From: Longimonas sp040409695
Lineage (GTDB): Bacteria > Bacteroidota > Rhodothermia > Rhodothermales > Salinibacteraceae
Assembly (NCBI RefSeq): GCF_040409695.1
Contig: NZ_JARWGJ010000062.1
Coordinates: 1-43,826, forward strand
Length of the DNA: 43,826 bases
Direction of reading: 5' to 3'
Shown: in pieces, positions 41,100 to 43,826 of the stretch
Layout of the letters: the number at the start of each line of letters is the position of its first letter
Position numbering within the stretch: the first letter of the stretch is position 1
Translations under genes and position numbers: made by a program
Notes under the pieces: model-generated
What the model was told of the DNA's origin: nothing
What the model saw: only the letters and a program-made list of their open reading frames with translations
Databases searched by the model: none

Positions 41100-43712
41100 A
41101 TGCCCGCTTACCCTTTCGCAGAGATCGAACCCAAGTGGCAGCGCTACTGGGAGGAGAACCACACGTTTCGAACGCCCGAGGACGTAGATCCTGAGGCCGA
41201 AAAGTGCTACGTGCTCGACATGTTTCCGTACCCAAGCGGTGCCGGACTTCATGTCGGTCACCCCGAGGGGTACACTGCTACAGATATTGTGGCCCGTTAC
41301 AAACGGATGCAGGGCGTTAACGTGCTGCACCCGATGGGCTGGGATGCTTTTGGCCTACCAGCCGAGCAATACGCGGTAAAGACCGGAACGCATCCGCGCG
41401 AGACCACCGAGCGCAACATCGACAACTTCCGTAGCCAGCTGAAACGACTTGGCTTTTCCTACGACTGGGATCGGGAGATTAACACGACCGACCCCGACTA
41501 CTACCGGTGGACGCAGTGGATCTTCCTGAAGCTCCACGAGCGCGGCCTGGCCTATCAGGCCGAGGTGCCGGTGTGGTGGTGCGAAGAGTTGGGTACGGTG
41601 CTTGCCAACGAGGAGGTGATCGACGGCAAGAGCGAACGCGGTGGCTACCCCTGCGAGCGGATCCCCATGCGCCAGTGGATGCTCAAGATCACCGAGTATG
41701 CCGAACGGCTGCTCGATGGGCTCGACGACCTTGACTGGCCCGAGAGCACGAAAGAGATGCAGCGCAACTGGATCGGGCGCTCTGAAGGCGCTACGATTCG
41801 CTTCCCGCTGGCCGATCACGATGGCGAGCTCGAAGTCTTCACCACGCGTCCTGACACACTTTTTGGCGCCACGTACATGGTGCTTGCTCCTGAGCATCCG
41901 CTCGTTGACACGGTAACCACCGAGGAGCACGCCGATGCCGTATCCGAATACCGCGACCAGGCCCAGAAAAAGAGCGAGCTGGAGCGGACCGAACTCCAAA
42001 AAGAGAAAACGGGCGTTCCTACAGGGGGCTATGCGGTGAACCCGGTTACCGACGAGGAGATTCCGATCTGGGTCGCCGATTACGTGCTGGCCTCATACGG
42101 CACCGGAGCGATCATGGCGGTGCCCGGGCAGGACGATCGCGACTGGGCCTTTGCCGAGAAGTACAACCTTCCCATCGTACGCACTGTACAGCCCCCCGAA
42201 GACTTTGAGGGGGATGCGTACACCGGTGATGGCCCGGCCGTCAACAGCGGCTTCCTAAACGGACTCGATGTGGCGTCGGCCCAAGATCGTATTACGACCT
42301 GGCTGGAAGAGCATGGCTATGGGGAGGCGACGATAAACTACAAGCTGCGCGACTGGCTCTTTAGCCGTCAGCGCTACTGGGGCGAACCCTTCCCCATCGT
42401 TCATGTGGATGGCGAGGCAAAGCCCCTTCCTGCAGATGAACTGCCTGTCGAGCTACCAGACATCGAGTCGTATAACGAGATTCTGGAGCAAGACGCCGCC
42501 CTGAGCCCGCTTGCTGCACTGGAGAACTGGGTCGAGACCACCGATCCGGAAACCGGTGCCCCTGCAAAGCGCGAAACGAATACCATGCCCCAATGGGCCG
42601 GTTCGTGCTGGTACTTCTTGCGATTCATCGACCCGCACAACGAGAACCGGCTCGTAGACCCAGAGAAAGAGGCGTACTGGATGCCGGTTGACCTGTATGT
42701 GGGCGGGTCTGAGCATGCCGTTCTGCACCTGCTTTATGCCCGCTTCTGGCACAAGGTGCTGTACGACGCAGGCGTAGTATCTACGCGCGAACCCTTCCAA
42801 AAGCTCATCCACCAGGGCCTTATTCTGGGCGAAACCGAGTACACCGCGTACGTCGACGACGAAGGCCACTACGTATCGGCCCAGCATGTCGACGACGCAA
42901 CCGACACACGCACCGGTGCCGGCGTTACCCCGACTGCTGTCAATAAAGAGGCGATCACAAAAGACGGCGACCACTTTGTTCTGGCCGACCAGCCTGCAAT
43001 CCGGGTCGACGCGCGTTCGCACAAGATGAGCAAGAGCCGGGGCAATGTCGTGAACCCAGACGACGTTATCGATGAGTATGGTGCCGATGCGCTTCGCCTC
43101 TATGAGATGTTCATGGGCCCCCTGGAGCAGGTCAAGCCCTGGAGCACATCCGACGTGGACGGCGTGTACCGCTTTCTCGGACGCGTGTGGCGCCTTCTGG
43201 TCGACGCTGACGGCAACGCACAGGTAGCAGACACTACCGAACCGAACCGCGAGCAGCTCCGTGTGCTGCATGCGACCATCCAGAAGGTCACCGAAGACAT
43301 CGAATCCCTCAGCTTCAACACAGCCATCGCGAAGATGATGGAGTTCGTGAATGCCGCAAAGAAGTGGGACGCGGTGCCACGGACCGTTGCAGAACCCTTT
43401 GTGCTTCTCTTGAGCCCCTTTGCCCCGCATATTGCTGAAGAGCTGTGGGCCCGAATCGGGCATGATACGAGCATCGCCCATGCCGACTGGCCGTCGTTTA
43501 ATCCAGAGTACCTGAAGCGCGAAGTGGTCGAAATGGCCGTGCAGGTAAATGGGACCGTGCGTGGTACGATTGAGGTGGCACCGGATGCGCCCGAAGAGGA
43601 GGTGCTCGGCGAAGCACGATCCGACGAAAACGTAGCCCGCTACCTGGATGAGGGGACTGTGCGGCGCGAGATCTATGTACCGGGGCGCATCGTCAACTTC
43701 GTGGTTAAGTAG
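41100..43712 (+). CDS. leuS: Leucyl-tRNA synthetase
   Basis: LeuS charges tRNA-Leu. The 870-residue class I enzyme from ATG 41100 has the HIGH equivalent HVGH at residues 51-54, the CP1 editing domain with TTRPDTLFGATY, and KMSKS at residues 642-646. A bacterial-type C-terminal domain follows (VQVNGTVRGTIEV). An insertion around residues 570-630 (TEYTAYVDDEGHYV) is seen in Bacteroidota members. The ATG at 41058 would add 14 residues not typical of the family. The 114 bases after the stop to the window end show no feature. Confidence 0.97.
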   Translation: MPAYPFAEIEPKWQRYWEENHTFRTPEDVDPEAEKCYVLDMFPYPSGAGLHVGHPEGYTATDIVARYKRMQGVNVLHPMGWDAFGLPAEQYAVKTGTHPRETTERNIDNFRSQLKRLGFSYDWDREINTTDPDYYRWTQWIFLKLHERGLAYQAEVPVWWCEELGTVLANEEVIDGKSERGGYPCERIPMRQWMLKITEYAERLLDGLDDLDWPESTKEMQRNWIGRSEGATIRFPLADHDGELEVFTTRPDTLFGATYMVLAPEHPLVDTVTTEEHADAVSEYRDQAQKKSELERTELQKEKTGVPTGGYAVNPVTDEEIPIWVADYVLASYGTGAIMAVPGQDDRDWAFAEKYNLPIVRTVQPPEDFEGDAYTGDGPAVNSGFLNGLDVASAQDRITTWLEEHGYGEATINYKLRDWLFSRQRYWGEPFPIVHVDGEAKPLPADELPVELPDIESYNEILEQDAALSPLAALENWVETTDPETGAPAKRETNTMPQWAGSCWYFLRFIDPHNENRLVDPEKEAYWMPVDLYVGGSEHAVLHLLYARFWHKVLYDAGVVSTREPFQKLIHQGLILGETEYTAYVDDEGHYVSAQHVDDATDTRTGAGVTPTAVNKEAITKDGDHFVLADQPAIRVDARSHKMSKSRGNVVNPDDVIDEYGADALRLYEMFMGPLEQVKPWSTSDVDGVYRFLGRVWRLLVDADGNAQVADTTEPNREQLRVLHATIQKVTEDIESLSFNTAIAKMMEFVNAAKKWDAVPRTVAEPFVLLLSPFAPHIAEELWARIGHDTSIAHADWPSFNPEYLKREVVEMAVQVNGTVRGTIEVAPDAPEEEVLGEARSDENVARYLDEGTVRREIYVPGRIVNFVVK

Positions 43713-43826
43713 GTCTACAGGGTCACCTTCGCGTATCGTACATTGCGAGGAGCGCTTGCGGCAACGCCGTCTCGTGCATCGCCGTTCAGAGCGAGCAGAG
43801 GCGGCAAGCGAACGGGCGCGGTAGGA

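Noticed and set aside
1..43826. CRISPR array, prophage, rRNA or complete insertion sequence
   Set aside because: I read both strands for regular spaced repeats, phage structural genes, transposases and rRNA and found none.

Overview
The window looks like a chromosomal segment of a halophilic or marine member of the Bacteroidota/Rhodothermota branch, probably a Salinibacter relative. The clues are moderately high GC, acidic proteins, mostly no Shine-Dalgarno sequence before ATG starts, one textbook Bacteroidota promoter (TTTG, 19 bases, TACATTTG), a split ATP synthase locus with no beta or epsilon genes, and an M23 peptidase and bactofilin beside atpZ. The genus assignment is inference. Most genes are core housekeeping. 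I see no prophage, CRISPR array, transposase or rRNA.

Layout. 1-3979 (minus strand): a cut-off Uma2-family gene, ribD, two unrecognised genes and a DoxX-like membrane protein, possibly one transcript. 4291-12530 (plus): a PlsC acyltransferase, then a tightly spaced group of a lipoprotein metallophosphoesterase, an Omp85-like barrel, an exported protein with kinase-like residues, and a nucleotide-transporter-like protein fused to a HEAT-type domain. 12551-15458 (minus): a Dda-like helicase, an SDR-DUF2867 protein and tRNA-Ser(GCU) with a terminator. 15625-23912 (minus): M23 peptidase, bactofilin, atpZ, an AtpI-like gene, then atpB-E-F-H-A-G. 24101-29087 (plus): rpsT, an 800-base gap holding an orphan promoter, two OmpA-like PKD proteins and queG. 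29113-36163 (minus): a TPP riboswitch ahead of a lone SDR gene, an MFS transporter, lysS, a hypothetical gene, a DUF2520 protein and another hypothetical gene. 36255-36417: a MITE-like inverted-repeat element. 36734-43712: an S41 protease, a phasin-DUF2188 fusion (minus), deoB and leuS.

How the genes fit together. The atp genes make the membrane Fo part plus alpha, gamma and delta of an F-type ATP synthase; beta and epsilon must lie elsewhere. M23 peptidase and bactofilin suggest a cell-shape module next to it. The most interesting group is 5203-12530. A predicted outer-envelope phosphatase, a barrel, a kinase-fold candidate and a nucleotide transporter homologue sit on one strand with gaps of 9, 50 and 84 bases, which suggests an envelope phosphoryl-transfer system; this is a hypothesis. 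The TPP riboswitch ahead of a single oxidoreductase implies an unassigned role linked to thiamin. Several intergenic regions hold strong dyads or direct repeats that look like operators or structured RNAs.
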